This document shows positions 1 to 7,832 of a DNA stretch of 13,080 bases, in pieces. Origin of the DNA: Enteropsectra breve. Taxonomy: Eukaryota > Microsporidia. The stretch lies in assembly GCA_024243835.1 (NCBI GenBank), contig JALPMN010000504.1:1-13080 (forward strand). Direction: 5' to 3'. Position 1 is the stretch's first letter. The number at the start of each line of letters is the position of its first letter. Position numbers and translations under genes: made by a program. The notes beneath the pieces were generated by a model. The model was not told the DNA's origin and did not search any database. It was given only the letters and a program-made list of their open reading frames with translations.

Positions 1-1013
1 TCATACTCATCCATTATCCCCCAGGCCTTAGGATACAGATCCTTCTCCATTATCACTCGCTTGGTCTTGCAGATAACACCCCTCTCCATCTCGCGGAGCT
101 GGCAGCTGGCAACAAGCGGCTGCACCAGTGCAACAGCCTCTCCCTTCGCTGTGATTAGAACAGCCAGTGCATTTGTATCGATGTTCGTGTCGTATTTCAG
201 CACTCCCTTTATGGTGAGCTGTCCGCCATAGCAAATCGCATTTACTGCTGAGTCCTTGATCATAATCCGTGGGTAGTGCACCAGCAGTGTCTCCAGTGGC
301 TTTATTACTTTCCTGAGATATTTCTCTTCGTGTGTGTTTTTATAGATGTGATAGGCATCCTGGAGATCATGGAGAGTAACACACTCCTTTTCAGTCACAT
401 GGCCGCTCTGCACACGGCGGAGTTCTGCCATCACTGCCCCACAGCCGATGTGCAGCCCAATGTGTGTGCATAGCGTTCGAATGTACGTTCCTGCCTCACA
501 CCTCACACGGAACAGTGCCTTGGAGGGCTCAAACTCAATTATCTCAATCTCATAGATCCAGCGCAGACGGAGATCCCTCTTTACGGCACACATCAGGGGT
601 GGGCGCTGATAGAGATGCCCCGTTAGTTTCTGCACTGCCGCCTTGAACTTCGCAAGTGTCGTTGGACTGGAGAACTCGATGGTGCACACGTAGACCTTTC
701 CTGCTGTCTGCTGGCTCTTGGTCAGGCGGGTGGCCCTGTTGAGGCAGATTCCCAGGACTCCGGTTACCTTGGGGTCAAGAGTTCCGCTGTGTCCTGTTTT
801 CTCACACTCAAGAATATTCTTCACCCATGTAACCACCTCATGGGACGAGGGATTTGCTGGCTTGTCGATTGTCACTACTCCGTAGTTCAGATACTCCTTG
901 ATGGGCCTGTTGTACGGCATTGTTCCGTGTCCAGAGGGCGAGTACTCCGTTGTTTTGGTGAGCATGGCATCGGCATTCTGCAGGAGAAGCAGTTGCTGGC
1001 TGTCAGAATCCAT
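1..1013 (-). CDS. CBF5: H/ACA snoRNP pseudouridine synthase Cbf5/dyskerin (3' end cut by window)
   Basis: Reading from the ATG at 1013 to the window edge gives 337 codons with no stop, so the C-terminus lies outside. The protein is the catalytic subunit of box H/ACA snoRNPs, which isomerise uridine to pseudouridine in rRNA and snRNA in the nucleolus. The N-terminal DKC-like segment is followed by the TruB catalytic domain, with SSHEVV (56-61) and the signature HSGTLDPKVTG (75-85), in which Asp80 is the expected catalytic aspartate. Further matches are QRPPL (136-140), GTYIRTLC (175-182) and DSAVNAICYGG (254-264), then a PUA domain up to KRVIMEKDLYPKAWG (318-332). The long acidic N-terminus and lysine-rich tail of other eukaryotes cannot be judged here beyond a short 40-residue leader. 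Start chosen because CCCA lies directly before this ATG. It is divergent from the PHD-finger gene and looks richer in G+C than that neighbour. Identity is very secure from family motifs. Confidence 0.97.
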   Translation of the reverse strand, partial: MDSDSQQLLLLQNADAMLTKTTEYSPSGHGTMPYNRPIKEYLNYGVVTIDKPANPSSHEVVTWVKNILECEKTGHSGTLDPKVTGVLGICLNRATRLTKSQQTAGKVYVCTIEFSSPTTLAKFKAAVQKLTGHLYQRPPLMCAVKRDLRLRWIYEIEIIEFEPSKALFRVRCEAGTYIRTLCTHIGLHIGCGAVMAELRRVQSGHVTEKECVTLHDLQDAYHIYKNTHEEKYLRKVIKPLETLLVHYPRIMIKDSAVNAICYGGQLTIKGVLKYDTNIDTNALAVLITAKGEAVALVQPLVASCQLREMERGVICKTKRVIMEKDLYPKAWGIMDEY

Positions 1014-1034
1014 TGGGAGATAAATAAAAATTTT
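1014..1034 (-). promoter_or_regulatory. CCC motif and AAAATTTTT box before CBF5
   Basis: On the minus strand CCC (1015-1017) ends one base before the ATG, and the A/T box AAAATTTTT (1026-1034) lies 12 nt upstream of the ATG. CCC-like or GGG-like motifs next to start codons are known for microsporidian genes; their use as a core promoter here is inferred. Confidence 0.6.
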
Positions 1035-1338
1035 ATCAAAATACTGTAAAAAATGTAAAAAAATGAAATTTTGAGTAAAATTTTATTTAAGAATAGTATT
1101 ATCTTTTAGAATAGGGAGATAATGCCATACTTCAAATAATACAGCAGTGATGAATAACAATCTTTGTAAGGCGCTTATGTAATGCCTTGTCCTGGGAATA
1201 TTTACATAGATTCAAATATTTGTGCCCCTAATGTAATTAAGTAGTGCTAGTTTCGGTACTTCATCTCAAACACATATAGCATAAGAATTTTTAAGATCTG
1301 AGTTTATATTCATTGTGTATCTGTAGAGCATTGAAAAA

Positions 1339-1371
1339 TGCATTTATCTTTGAGAGTCAAGGATAAATGCA
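1339..1371. repeat. 15-bp inverted repeat with 3-nt loop
   Basis: The arms TGCATTTATCTTTGA (1339-1353) and TCAAGGATAAATGCA (1357-1371) are complementary at 14 of 15 positions. The remaining pair would be G-U in RNA. The loop is GAG (1354-1356). The structure sits about 140 bp upstream of the PHD-finger start and 325 bp upstream of CBF5. It could be a protein-binding palindrome, a structured RNA or a mobile-element trace. No T-run follows either arm, so a Pol III or bacterial-type terminator is unlikely. Confidence 0.75.
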
Positions 1372-1490
1372 ACCTTAAATACAGTAAATAAATATATAGC
1401 CTGTACAAATATATATAACGTTTGAAACACAATGTATTATGGGATAAAATGCTTTAAAATACATGGTGATCGAATATTGCATTTTTTAAT

Positions 1491-1511
1491 AAAATTTATT
1501 TATGGGCCTTC
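1491..1511 (+). promoter_or_regulatory. A/T box and GGGCC before the PHD-finger gene, with an upstream ATG
   Basis: AAAATTTA (1491-1498) lies 13 nt before the ATG at 1512, and GGGCC (1504-1508) lies 3 nt before it, recalling the GGG-like class of microsporidian start motifs. An extra ATG at 1502 opens a 9-codon frame (stop at 1526-1528) that overlaps the gene start out of frame. Transcripts starting upstream of 1502 would meet that ATG first. Confidence 0.45.
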
Positions 1512-4037
1512 ATGCAATCAAGAATTAGGGATAAGATACATCTATTCATACTACTGTGCATTGTATGGACAGGTAGAAGCAGGAAAAGATCCGTGAATGG
1601 CTCTATCAGGAGGAGAGAAGCTAGTCCTTCCAGCCAGGAAGAATGCGTTATTTGCAAAAAGTCTCTCATCTTCTCAGCCGACAGATATGATGCAAAACTG
1701 CAAAATTTTCTTGATCTAAATGAAAAAGAGATCATCACTGATAAAGCCTTCTACTCACACGCATTAGTTAAGTGCAAGCGAGAAAGCTGTGGAGCCTTGT
1801 ACCACCTCTCCTGTGCGTATAATGAGGCTAAGAATCAGTACAACAGCGCTGTATCTCAGTCAGATGCAGCAAAACGCAATGGACGCTTTTTCTGTTGTCT
1901 TTTGTGCCAAAATTCCGAAAATGAAATGAAAGCATCAGAGCGAGTTCTTGCACTCTCCAAATTAACACAGGAAACTACTATGGTCTTTAGATACATAATA
2001 TCACTGCTCATAAGCATCGGAGGAGACTACTTGATTGCCCTGCAGATAACGAGGCCTCAACAGCAGGATCTTGTGGAAATAACTGCAAATGTAAATCGCT
2101 CTAATTCTCCCCACAAAAGATATTTACTGGCCTGTATTGAGCTTCACTGTGCCAGATTTGTAACTAAATCTATTGATACAAATCACAGTGCTTTGAAAAA
2201 CTATCTTGCGGCACTGCCTAGCGGAACAGAGCTATGCTATCCTAATTACATTGCTGGTTATTTTAAAGACCTACTACCTGGCCTGCAGAATGCATCCACC
2301 CTGAAGGCATGCATTTATGAAATTCTTGATGCGATACAGCCGGGCCATAGGGAGGTCTACAGGGCCTTGTACAACAGAATGCTGCTAGAATATGCACAAA
2401 TAGGAAAACTAGATAAGTTTAAATATTTCTTTACAGAATGCCTATTCTCAGAAAGAAGCTTTGTGCTAAGATGGGGGAGACACCATGAAAACTGTAAAAG
2501 AATTAATAAATGGCTAAACGGAATTGCAACAAAAGCCGTAAAGCCTGATGCTGTGTTTTTGGAGCTGGAAAGAAGAATGAGAAACGAAAAAATGGCAAAG
2601 GAAATGATATGTAAGCAGCAGTATATGGACATTATACAGATAGTAGACATGTGGTGCGTGATAAACCTCAAATCTATGTATATAAAGGACCTGTTTTCTA
2701 TGATAAAAAGATACTTTAAAGTTCGCTCCAAGGAGATGCTTGTTTGCAAAGCCAGTAACTTAAACTTCTTTTCAACGTATAAAAGAGTTTGTATCACGAA
2801 AAATGGCACAGTTCACTCGTTTATTTATGACATGTTTATTTCAAGGCTATTCGACAGACTAGAGATAGACAAACTCGATACATTTTACCTTCTGCTGAGA
2901 ATGACGTCTTTTTATGAAAAACGGTTTGCTTCTAAAGGCACAATAGCATGCCACAACTTTATGAATAATATTGCTAATAAAAATTATCCTAGTGAACAAA
3001 TACGCGTAGCACTGGAAAGCAATAAAAAGCATTATGAGATAAATATGCTGGCACGCCATTTGAGCGGTGAAGATAATGCTGAAAATACCGCCCTGCTTCT
3101 TAATAATATAGAAAAAATAGTGGACTTAAATGTAACTCAGGATTTCAATATGAATGCAACTGCCTTCAAAATCATAACAAAAAATCTTCAAAAACGAGTG
3201 CCCGAAAATGAGATTCGCAGATTTTTAGAAAAAAGACTTGCACAGAAGTGTGTATATAGGAGTTTGGACGAAAACACGGTATACGAGATATACAGTAAGT
3301 TAGAGCACAAAGATACAGGGCTTATTCCCCTGTGTCTGTCATCAGCCACGGCAATAAGAACGCTCTGCGATAAAGATGTATGGGAGTGGTGCGATTCTGT
3401 TGATCTATACAGCACTATGCTGGGCTCAGATATCCTCTTATCGAACTATGGCCCATATTTGAAGCATTATGCAGCGGTAATGCTGGAGTACTGTCTGGAG
3501 AAGGATGCCAAAAATGAATATGTCGGGATAAAGGGCCTCATAATGATGCAGTTTATCAATGCCATACTCATTCAGAATAAAAATGGCTATAGAAAACTAA
3601 TGGGTGTGCTTTTCAAGACCAAATATCCATACGAGCTTATTAATATCGCCTATCATCTCTTAAATGATAACTTTAAACTAATGATTTTGCAAAACATTTT
3701 CTCGCTAGCATTTCCAGTGACATACAATATTGCGACTGATATCTCAATGTTGAAGAGTAAAATTATTGAAGAGCATCAGCGGTTTAATTTCGGCGGTACT
3801 TCATTCGCAAATTTCCCTTTTTACAACAAGAAGGTCATTGACGAAAGATTCTTAACTTTCTTAAAGAGAATGGAAGAGCTGGAAAAGGACACTTGCTATA
3901 AGAGCATGCTTGAGAATAGCATTTTACTCGCATGGCAATCCAGTAATAAGAAACGAAAGTTATCCCTGAGAATATGCAAATTACTTGACTATGTCCCCAG
4001 ATTTGTTATCGACCATTTGGCTAATAAAACCTTTTAA
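1512..4037 (+). CDS. Large PHD-finger-like (C4HC3) protein of unknown function, hydrophobic N-terminus
   Basis: I do not recognise a named orthologue for this 841-residue protein. Near the N-terminus a full C4HC3 set is visible: Cys45, Cys48, Cys88, Cys93, His98, Cys101, Cys129, Cys132. Spacing is C-x2-C-x39-C-x4-C-x4-H-x2-C-x27-C-x2-C, which fits a PHD finger with an unusually long first loop, or an extended PHD/RING-like fold. Before it lie a hydrophobic stretch (residues 9-20) and a basic patch (RSRKRS, 22-27; IRRRE, 32-36) that could be a signal anchor plus flanking charges, or a nuclear localisation signal. The remaining 700 residues look mostly helical with scattered aromatics and few prolines, like an alpha-solenoid, with no repeat I can name. 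The start at 1512 is needed to keep the finger, because the next in-frame Met is residue 139. It could be a chromatin reader or a ubiquitin ligase; the sequence does not decide. Confidence 0.85.
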   Translation: MQSRIRDKIHLFILLCIVWTGRSRKRSVNGSIRRREASPSSQEECVICKKSLIFSADRYDAKLQNFLDLNEKEIITDKAFYSHALVKCKRESCGALYHLSCAYNEAKNQYNSAVSQSDAAKRNGRFFCCLLCQNSENEMKASERVLALSKLTQETTMVFRYIISLLISIGGDYLIALQITRPQQQDLVEITANVNRSNSPHKRYLLACIELHCARFVTKSIDTNHSALKNYLAALPSGTELCYPNYIAGYFKDLLPGLQNASTLKACIYEILDAIQPGHREVYRALYNRMLLEYAQIGKLDKFKYFFTECLFSERSFVLRWGRHHENCKRINKWLNGIATKAVKPDAVFLELERRMRNEKMAKEMICKQQYMDIIQIVDMWCVINLKSMYIKDLFSMIKRYFKVRSKEMLVCKASNLNFFSTYKRVCITKNGTVHSFIYDMFISRLFDRLEIDKLDTFYLLLRMTSFYEKRFASKGTIACHNFMNNIANKNYPSEQIRVALESNKKHYEINMLARHLSGEDNAENTALLLNNIEKIVDLNVTQDFNMNATAFKIITKNLQKRVPENEIRRFLEKRLAQKCVYRSLDENTVYEIYSKLEHKDTGLIPLCLSSATAIRTLCDKDVWEWCDSVDLYSTMLGSDILLSNYGPYLKHYAAVMLEYCLEKDAKNEYVGIKGLIMMQFINAILIQNKNGYRKLMGVLFKTKYPYELINIAYHLLNDNFKLMILQNIFSLAFPVTYNIATDISMLKSKIIEEHQRFNFGGTSFANFPFYNKKVIDERFLTFLKRMEELEKDTCYKSMLENSILLAWQSSNKKRKLSLRICKLLDYVPRFVIDHLANKTF
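4023..4028 (+). terminator. AATAAA inside the last codons of the PHD-finger gene
   Basis: This is the only close AATAAA for this gene. It lies 6 nt before the TAA stop (4035-4037), inside codons for Ala-Asn-Lys. If used, polyadenylation would follow a very short 3' UTR. It could also be chance in an A-rich stretch. Confidence 0.35.
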
Positions 4038-4245
4038 CTTTCTTAAATATTATGATCATTATTTTACTATATTGATTTTTTAGTATAATTAAGATTTCAA
4101 ACAATCTATGATATCTGAGTAAGTAGTACTGATGCTTATCATAAGTCTCTTAAATTATCTAGGGAAACACATATGATAAAGTAGACTTGTTTTAGAAGAA
4201 ATTATGATTGAAACATACATGCTTTGTTATATAAAGAAAACAGTA

Positions 4246-4259
4246 TATTTGATCAAATA
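4246..4259. repeat. 14-bp perfect palindrome in the convergent gap
   Basis: TATTTGATCAAATA reads identically on both strands. It lies between the 3' ends of the PHD-finger gene and RRB1, just beyond the RRB1 AATAAA. It may form a small hairpin at the convergent 3' ends. A+T-rich composition makes shorter palindromes common, but 14 bp including GATC is longer than most here. Confidence 0.4.
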
Positions 4260-4260
4260 C

Positions 4261-4266
4261 TTTATT
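4261..4266 (-). terminator. AATAAA polyadenylation signal of RRB1
   Basis: On the minus strand AATAAA lies 24 nt past the TAA stop (4291-4293) of RRB1, in the normal position for a polyadenylation signal. Confidence 0.55.
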
Positions 4267-4290
4267 AATTTGTAGCTAAATTTTATATTC

Positions 4291-5286
4291 TTACGCAGCT
4301 TCCTCAAATGATACAGGAACAAACACACACAGGCCGTCCAGTGCGGTCGTAATGACCTTGTCACCATCGAACGCAATGTCTTTGTAAAACTCTTGTCCCT
4401 GATGCACAAAAAGCAGATATTTGTGATAGTCCCATTCTTCCTCCAGTGAAATGTCCCAGAGACAGAGCTGCTCATCAGAGCAAGAAGCGAAAATATCGTT
4501 GTCGCGCCACTGCACAGCAGCAACAGAACTCTGGTGCCAAGAAATGGTCTCCTTCTTCTCTGTTTCTGTATCCACAAGATGAACCATGCCGTCATCATCT
4601 CCATATATTATTTTACCATTCCGGACATCGAGACAGTTTATTTCTGCTTCATTTTCTATAGTTTTGAGACACTTTCCCTCCATATCAGTAATTTTAACTG
4701 TTTTGTCCACTGATGCAGTGTATATTAAATTATTTTCAACTGCTATTGCCTCAATGGAGTTGCCATGTAGCTGCCAGTTAGAAATCAGGTTCAGATCATG
4801 ATCGTAAATATGGAGGCTCCCTGCGAAGGTTCCGGCAAACACATGCTCATCGGTTACAAAAAGTCCGTAGCCAAAGTCTCCGGGCAGAGACTTTATTTTT
4901 CCCAAGGACAGCGAATAGGACGACAAAGAATTATCAGCCAGTGCAAAAATCTTCTTATTGATTCTCAGTTTGTTGACAAACTTGTCTATTCTGCTTTCTC
5001 TGTGCTTGAGATTCTCAAAATCATTTGAAGACAAATCGATGGCAATCAGCTCCATTACGGGATTTCCAGACTCCATATCTGGGTTTGTCCCAAGATACAG
5101 CTGCGAGTCGATAACAGCAATGCTTTGTGCCGGCCACTCTAAATTTATGTACTCCAGCATTTTGTATGCGCGCTCATCAACTTCTAGGCCAGACTCCTTC
5201 CCAGAGGGCACATACGTGTCCATGTCTTCCGAGCTGAAGTCTTCATCAGCCGGAACATCTTCATTGACTTTATTTTTTCGTGCCAT
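4291..5286 (-). CDS. RRB1: WD-repeat ribosome assembly chaperone Rrb1/GRWD1
   Basis: This 331-residue WD40 protein matches the Rrb1/GRWD1 family, the dedicated chaperone that escorts ribosomal protein L3 (uL3) to pre-60S particles in the nucleolus. An acidic N-terminus (8-24) precedes the family's lead-in YVPSGKESGLEVDERAYKMLE (25-45) and INLEWPAQSIAVI (47-59). The beta-propeller follows, with recognisable blades around ASVDKTVKITD (191-201), GDDDGMVHLVD (229-239) and ASCSDEQLCLWD (267-278). The end LLFVHQGQEFYKDIAF (291-306) and TTALDGLCVF (313-322) is diagnostic for Rrb1 and separates it from the related histone chaperones Msi1/RbAp48. It is shorter than fungal and animal members (over 440 residues) and lacks the long acidic tract between propeller blades. 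AAAAATTTTT (5299-5308) lies 12 nt upstream of the ATG, and CC stands directly before it. Confidence 0.92.
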   Translation of the reverse strand: MARKNKVNEDVPADEDFSSEDMDTYVPSGKESGLEVDERAYKMLEYINLEWPAQSIAVIDSQLYLGTNPDMESGNPVMELIAIDLSSNDFENLKHRESRIDKFVNKLRINKKIFALADNSLSSYSLSLGKIKSLPGDFGYGLFVTDEHVFAGTFAGSLHIYDHDLNLISNWQLHGNSIEAIAVENNLIYTASVDKTVKITDMEGKCLKTIENEAEINCLDVRNGKIIYGDDDGMVHLVDTETEKKETISWHQSSVAAVQWRDNDIFASCSDEQLCLWDISLEEEWDYHKYLLFVHQGQEFYKDIAFDGDKVITTALDGLCVFVPVSFEEAA

Positions 5287-5308
5287 GGATTTTATATGAA
5301 AAATTTTT
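5287..5308 (-). promoter_or_regulatory. AAAAATTTTT box before RRB1
   Basis: The self-complementary A/T box at 5299-5308 lies 12 nt upstream of the RRB1 ATG at nearly the same distance as in CBF5. The ATG is preceded by TATAAAATCC, a weak CC version of the CCC start motif. The role is inferred from position and recurrence. Confidence 0.45.
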
Positions 5309-5730
5309 AAAAACTTTTAGCTGCGCACGATTGAATAATGATAAGTTTATTTAAAAGAGAGATGCCTCGTGTAACAAAACTGGTGCCAAAAAATATAGAT
5401 CTGATTTATTCTATGCACTGAAAATTATTTTAATCCTTAATATGTTGCATCTTTATTTTATGAAATGCAGCTCAGATTAATGAAGTGCGAATATATTTCT
5501 TTCAGGCATGCAACAGCCATTGCTTCCGTTTTTCAATACAAAAAGAATGATAAAATGAATTCATTAAGCATATTTAATTTTTATGATGCAAAATAATTCA
5601 TGTCTTTGTTTCATGAAATATTAAAGGGATATTTGAAGTGCCATAGATATTTATACAATGCTGTTTTACATGGAGAAGTTGTCAAATATGCATGCAAAGG
5701 GCAATAGTTATATGCGAGAATGAGAAATTA

Positions 5731-5736
5731 TTTATT
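5731..5736 (-). terminator. AATAAA directly after the glycosyltransferase-like stop codon
   Basis: On the minus strand AATAAA begins 2 nt after the TGA stop (5739-5741), giving a very short predicted 3' UTR, a common trait of compact microsporidian genes. Confidence 0.5.
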
Positions 5737-5738
5737 GT

Positions 5739-7259
5739 TCATTGCTTTTTGATTTTTTTCGCCTTGAGTGCAGTGTCGTGTTTCAATGCAAAATCCTGCA
5801 GGAGGGTGTAGAACTGGCACTGCCATCGTGCTCCCTTTGCTCTTTTGCTGGAACAAAACTCTCCATATTTGGCCATAAACTCGCGGTCAAAATCCCTATA
5901 GAAGGGAACTATAGCATCTTTCCCCTTTTCTTTGTAAATAATCACATCTTTGTACAGCGAATCATTTGAGTCAGATCTTTCTTTTCCCAGCATTTCACTG
6001 ATGAAGTAATTCTTTTCTGCTGATGCTTCGTAAAAGAAAAGCCTTCCACTGGAAATGGCCTTGGATAGAGTAGTGTCTTTGTTTGTTATAACAAGGTTCT
6101 CGCAGCGGAGTATCAGGTAATCGTGTTCGACCATTGAGAGCTGTTTGATGAATTTGATTCGTAATACTATTTTTTCCGTTGTTTCCAGTACTAAAATAAG
6201 CTCTTCAGGTGTGAAGGATATTTGCTGAACAACACAAGAAAAGCGCTTAGTCAGAATGTCAATCACATTTTGTGTTCTGTAGCTGGCAACAGCCCCAAAC
6301 TCTTCGTACATGTGTTTGAACTTGTCTGCAACATTGAAGAAATGCTCAAACTCCCCAAGATTGGCATATGACAAAACCGTAATGTCTAGCTCTCCCCTGT
6401 TCCCATTAAACTGCTCCAGGCTTACAATACTTTTAAGCGCATAGCTTAGAGTCTGTGCAAGCCCAATGGGATGGTTATCTTCGATGTCACATAGATAAAA
6501 TCGTGAGTTTGCTAGTTCTTCTAAATAATCCGCTCTGAAGCATCTCTGATCAATATGATCCAGAGTTTCCATGAAGGTTTTAGGAAGAACCTTAATTTTC
6601 TGGAATCCCTCAGAGACATCAATATTATACTCCTTGTACTTATCAGCAAAGTCGTAGACAAGAATCTCAGAGCTGTGCTGATACATATCGACATATATAA
6701 GGTTCTCATTCTTGTAGTCAATATTTCTTGCTATCTGGGACATGTTAAAGGCAATAACCAAATCGTACATGTCTAAAAACTTCATAACATCGCTGTTTAT
6801 CAGGCAAGATCGAGGCTTTAAAGTCGAGAAGAATCTGAAAAAGTAGCACGTATCACTGCCATTCTTATCGGGACTTGCTGATGGAATGTCAAAGATGACC
6901 TGGTGCTGCAGTCCTAAGTAGTCCAAGGCATACTGTTCTTCCCTCTCAATAGCTCCTGCAAATACAATATTTACAACACCCATTTCCTCAAAGTTATTTT
7001 TTACTTCGTTGTAGATATTTGCCGCCCAGTTTATTTCATCGGTGTCTCTCAGCACCTGGCAGAGAATTACAATATTAATTTTGTTCTTAAGATCTATTTC
7101 TGGATAGCTTTCGGGGGTGAAGTCTATTTGGTGGTCCAAATAGTAGCGAGGCTTTGTTTTATGTCTGTTTAGGCTGGGGAAAGTGATTTTACTGGTTGCT
7201 GATATCATTTCTATAAGCACCAGCCAGAAGTATTTCCACATTGTTCTTCTTCCTTCCAT
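5739..7259 (-). CDS. Putative secreted GT-B-like glycosyltransferase (unassigned)
   Basis: The 506-residue protein starts with a plausible signal peptide: a basic n-region (MEGRRTMWKY), a hydrophobic core (11-19) and a possible cleavage after ISA (19-21), so it should enter the secretory pathway or be exported to the host. Met7 would be an equally good start. Residues 61-101 look like the first Rossmann strand and helix of a GT-B fold (INIVILCQVL, then VVNIVFAGA at 95-103). Residues 388-411 read NLVITNKDTTLSKAISSG then RLFFYE, which resembles the donor-site segment of a bacterial GT-B family with the consensus form TGD-x-SLSEA-x-S-x-GK-x-FFYE; VLRIKFIKQL (365-374) just before also fits. The basic C-terminus KAKKIKKQ satisfies a K-x-K-x-x pattern, but no membrane helix is seen. 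The glycosyltransferase assignment is my inference from motif resemblance; sugar and acceptor are unknown. Gene transfer from a bacterium is possible. Confidence 0.8.
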   Translation of the reverse strand: MEGRRTMWKYFWLVLIEMISATSKITFPSLNRHKTKPRYYLDHQIDFTPESYPEIDLKNKINIVILCQVLRDTDEINWAANIYNEVKNNFEEMGVVNIVFAGAIEREEQYALDYLGLQHQVIFDIPSASPDKNGSDTCYFFRFFSTLKPRSCLINSDVMKFLDMYDLVIAFNMSQIARNIDYKNENLIYVDMYQHSSEILVYDFADKYKEYNIDVSEGFQKIKVLPKTFMETLDHIDQRCFRADYLEELANSRFYLCDIEDNHPIGLAQTLSYALKSIVSLEQFNGNRGELDITVLSYANLGEFEHFFNVADKFKHMYEEFGAVASYRTQNVIDILTKRFSCVVQQISFTPEELILVLETTEKIVLRIKFIKQLSMVEHDYLILRCENLVITNKDTTLSKAISSGRLFFYEASAEKNYFISEMLGKERSDSNDSLYKDVIIYKEKGKDAIVPFYRDFDREFMAKYGEFCSSKRAKGARWQCQFYTLLQDFALKHDTALKAKKIKKQ

Positions 7260-7832
7260 CGCAAATACATTTCAATACTTTAAAATATTTTAGTTTTGAT
7301 CAAAAGGTAATACCTTAAAGGGCCTTGGATAACCGGACCAATGCCAGTACTGATAATCACAGTTGTAATGATTAATTTCTATTAATATTCGTTTAATTGT
7401 TTTTTGAGACGTTCTAAGCAAGTGGTACTTTTAAAATTACTATAATTACATTTATATTAGTGATCTGATGCACAGGCAATAAATTAAAGAGAATAGAATA
7501 ATAAGAATTTAATTCGCATTCTATTTTCTATTAATAGAGTTAAAGCCTAAAGTAGAAATATAATGAGAAATACGCATTTATATTCCAGAGTGGAGGTCAT
7601 ATTGTATTTACACCTTATTTTCTATAAAAGCTCATTTTATTCATACTTAGTAAGTGCATGCGTTATCTAATAAAGTGAAATGCTTATTCTATGCATTATA
7701 CTAAAGGAAGCACCACAACTCTAAGTCTATTAGGAAGAATGATATTCACTTATAGCGCTATTCTAATTTATAATGAGTTTCAAATACAGTTATATTCTGT
7801 GAGTGTAAATATTTAGTTGGCATTTTGGCCCA
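7260..7832. other. Divergent intergenic region, glycosyltransferase-like gene / RPC17
   Basis: This 573-bp gap, the longest in the window, separates two divergent genes and should contain both promoters. TAAAATATTTTA (7281-7292), a perfect 12-bp palindrome, lies 21 nt upstream of the minus-strand ATG. An out-of-frame minus-strand ATG at 7270-7268 precedes that start and overlaps the gene. An 8-bp inverted repeat AATAGAAT / ATTCTATT (7492-7499 and 7518-7525) encloses a GAATTTAATTC near-palindrome. No tRNA or credible coding frame is visible. Confidence 0.6.
7829..7831 (+). promoter_or_regulatory. CCC motif before RPC17
   Basis: GGCCCA stands directly before the ATG at 7833, the same CCCA-ATG arrangement as in CBF5. 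An AAATATTT word (7808-7815) lies about 17 nt further upstream in place of AAAATTTT. Confidence 0.55.

Larger units (their letters stand above)
1014..1511. other. Divergent intergenic region CBF5 / PHD-finger gene
   Basis: This 498-bp A+T-rich gap lies between two divergently transcribed genes, so it should hold both promoters. It contains the two start-proximal A/T boxes at its ends and one strong hairpin at 1339-1371. I see no tRNA (no B-box-like GGTTCGA), no long reading frame and no protein similarity in it. Confidence 0.7.
5287..5738. other. Intergenic region between RRB1 start and glycosyltransferase-like gene end
   Basis: This 452-bp A+T-rich gap holds the RRB1 promoter region and the 3' end of the next minus-strand gene. 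I see short palindromes (ATGAATTCAT, TTTCATGAAA) that are expected by chance in such composition, and several GCATGCAA words. No tRNA, no coding frame of note and no recognisable element are visible. Confidence 0.6.

Noticed and set aside
1512..1640. An intron at the start of the PHD-finger gene that would explain the hydrophobic leader
   Set aside because: ACAGGT at 1567-1572 resembles an acceptor, but no donor such as GTAAGT is found upstream in the frame, so no splice can be supported.
2357..2809. 150-codon minus-strand open frame opposite the PHD-finger gene
   Set aside because: It lies fully antisense to a long coding frame, is rich in Ile, Leu, Ser and Phe as expected from the complement of an A-rich gene, and has no motif or start signal.
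4227..4604. 125-codon minus-strand frame overlapping the end of RRB1
   Set aside because: It is another reading frame of the same strand as RRB1, whose family-specific C-terminus is intact there; the alternative has no recognisable domain.
5739..5762. K-x-K-x-x ER-retrieval signal at the C-terminus of the glycosyltransferase-like protein
   Set aside because: The last five residues fit the pattern, but no transmembrane segment precedes them and the whole tail is lysine-rich, so the match may be chance.
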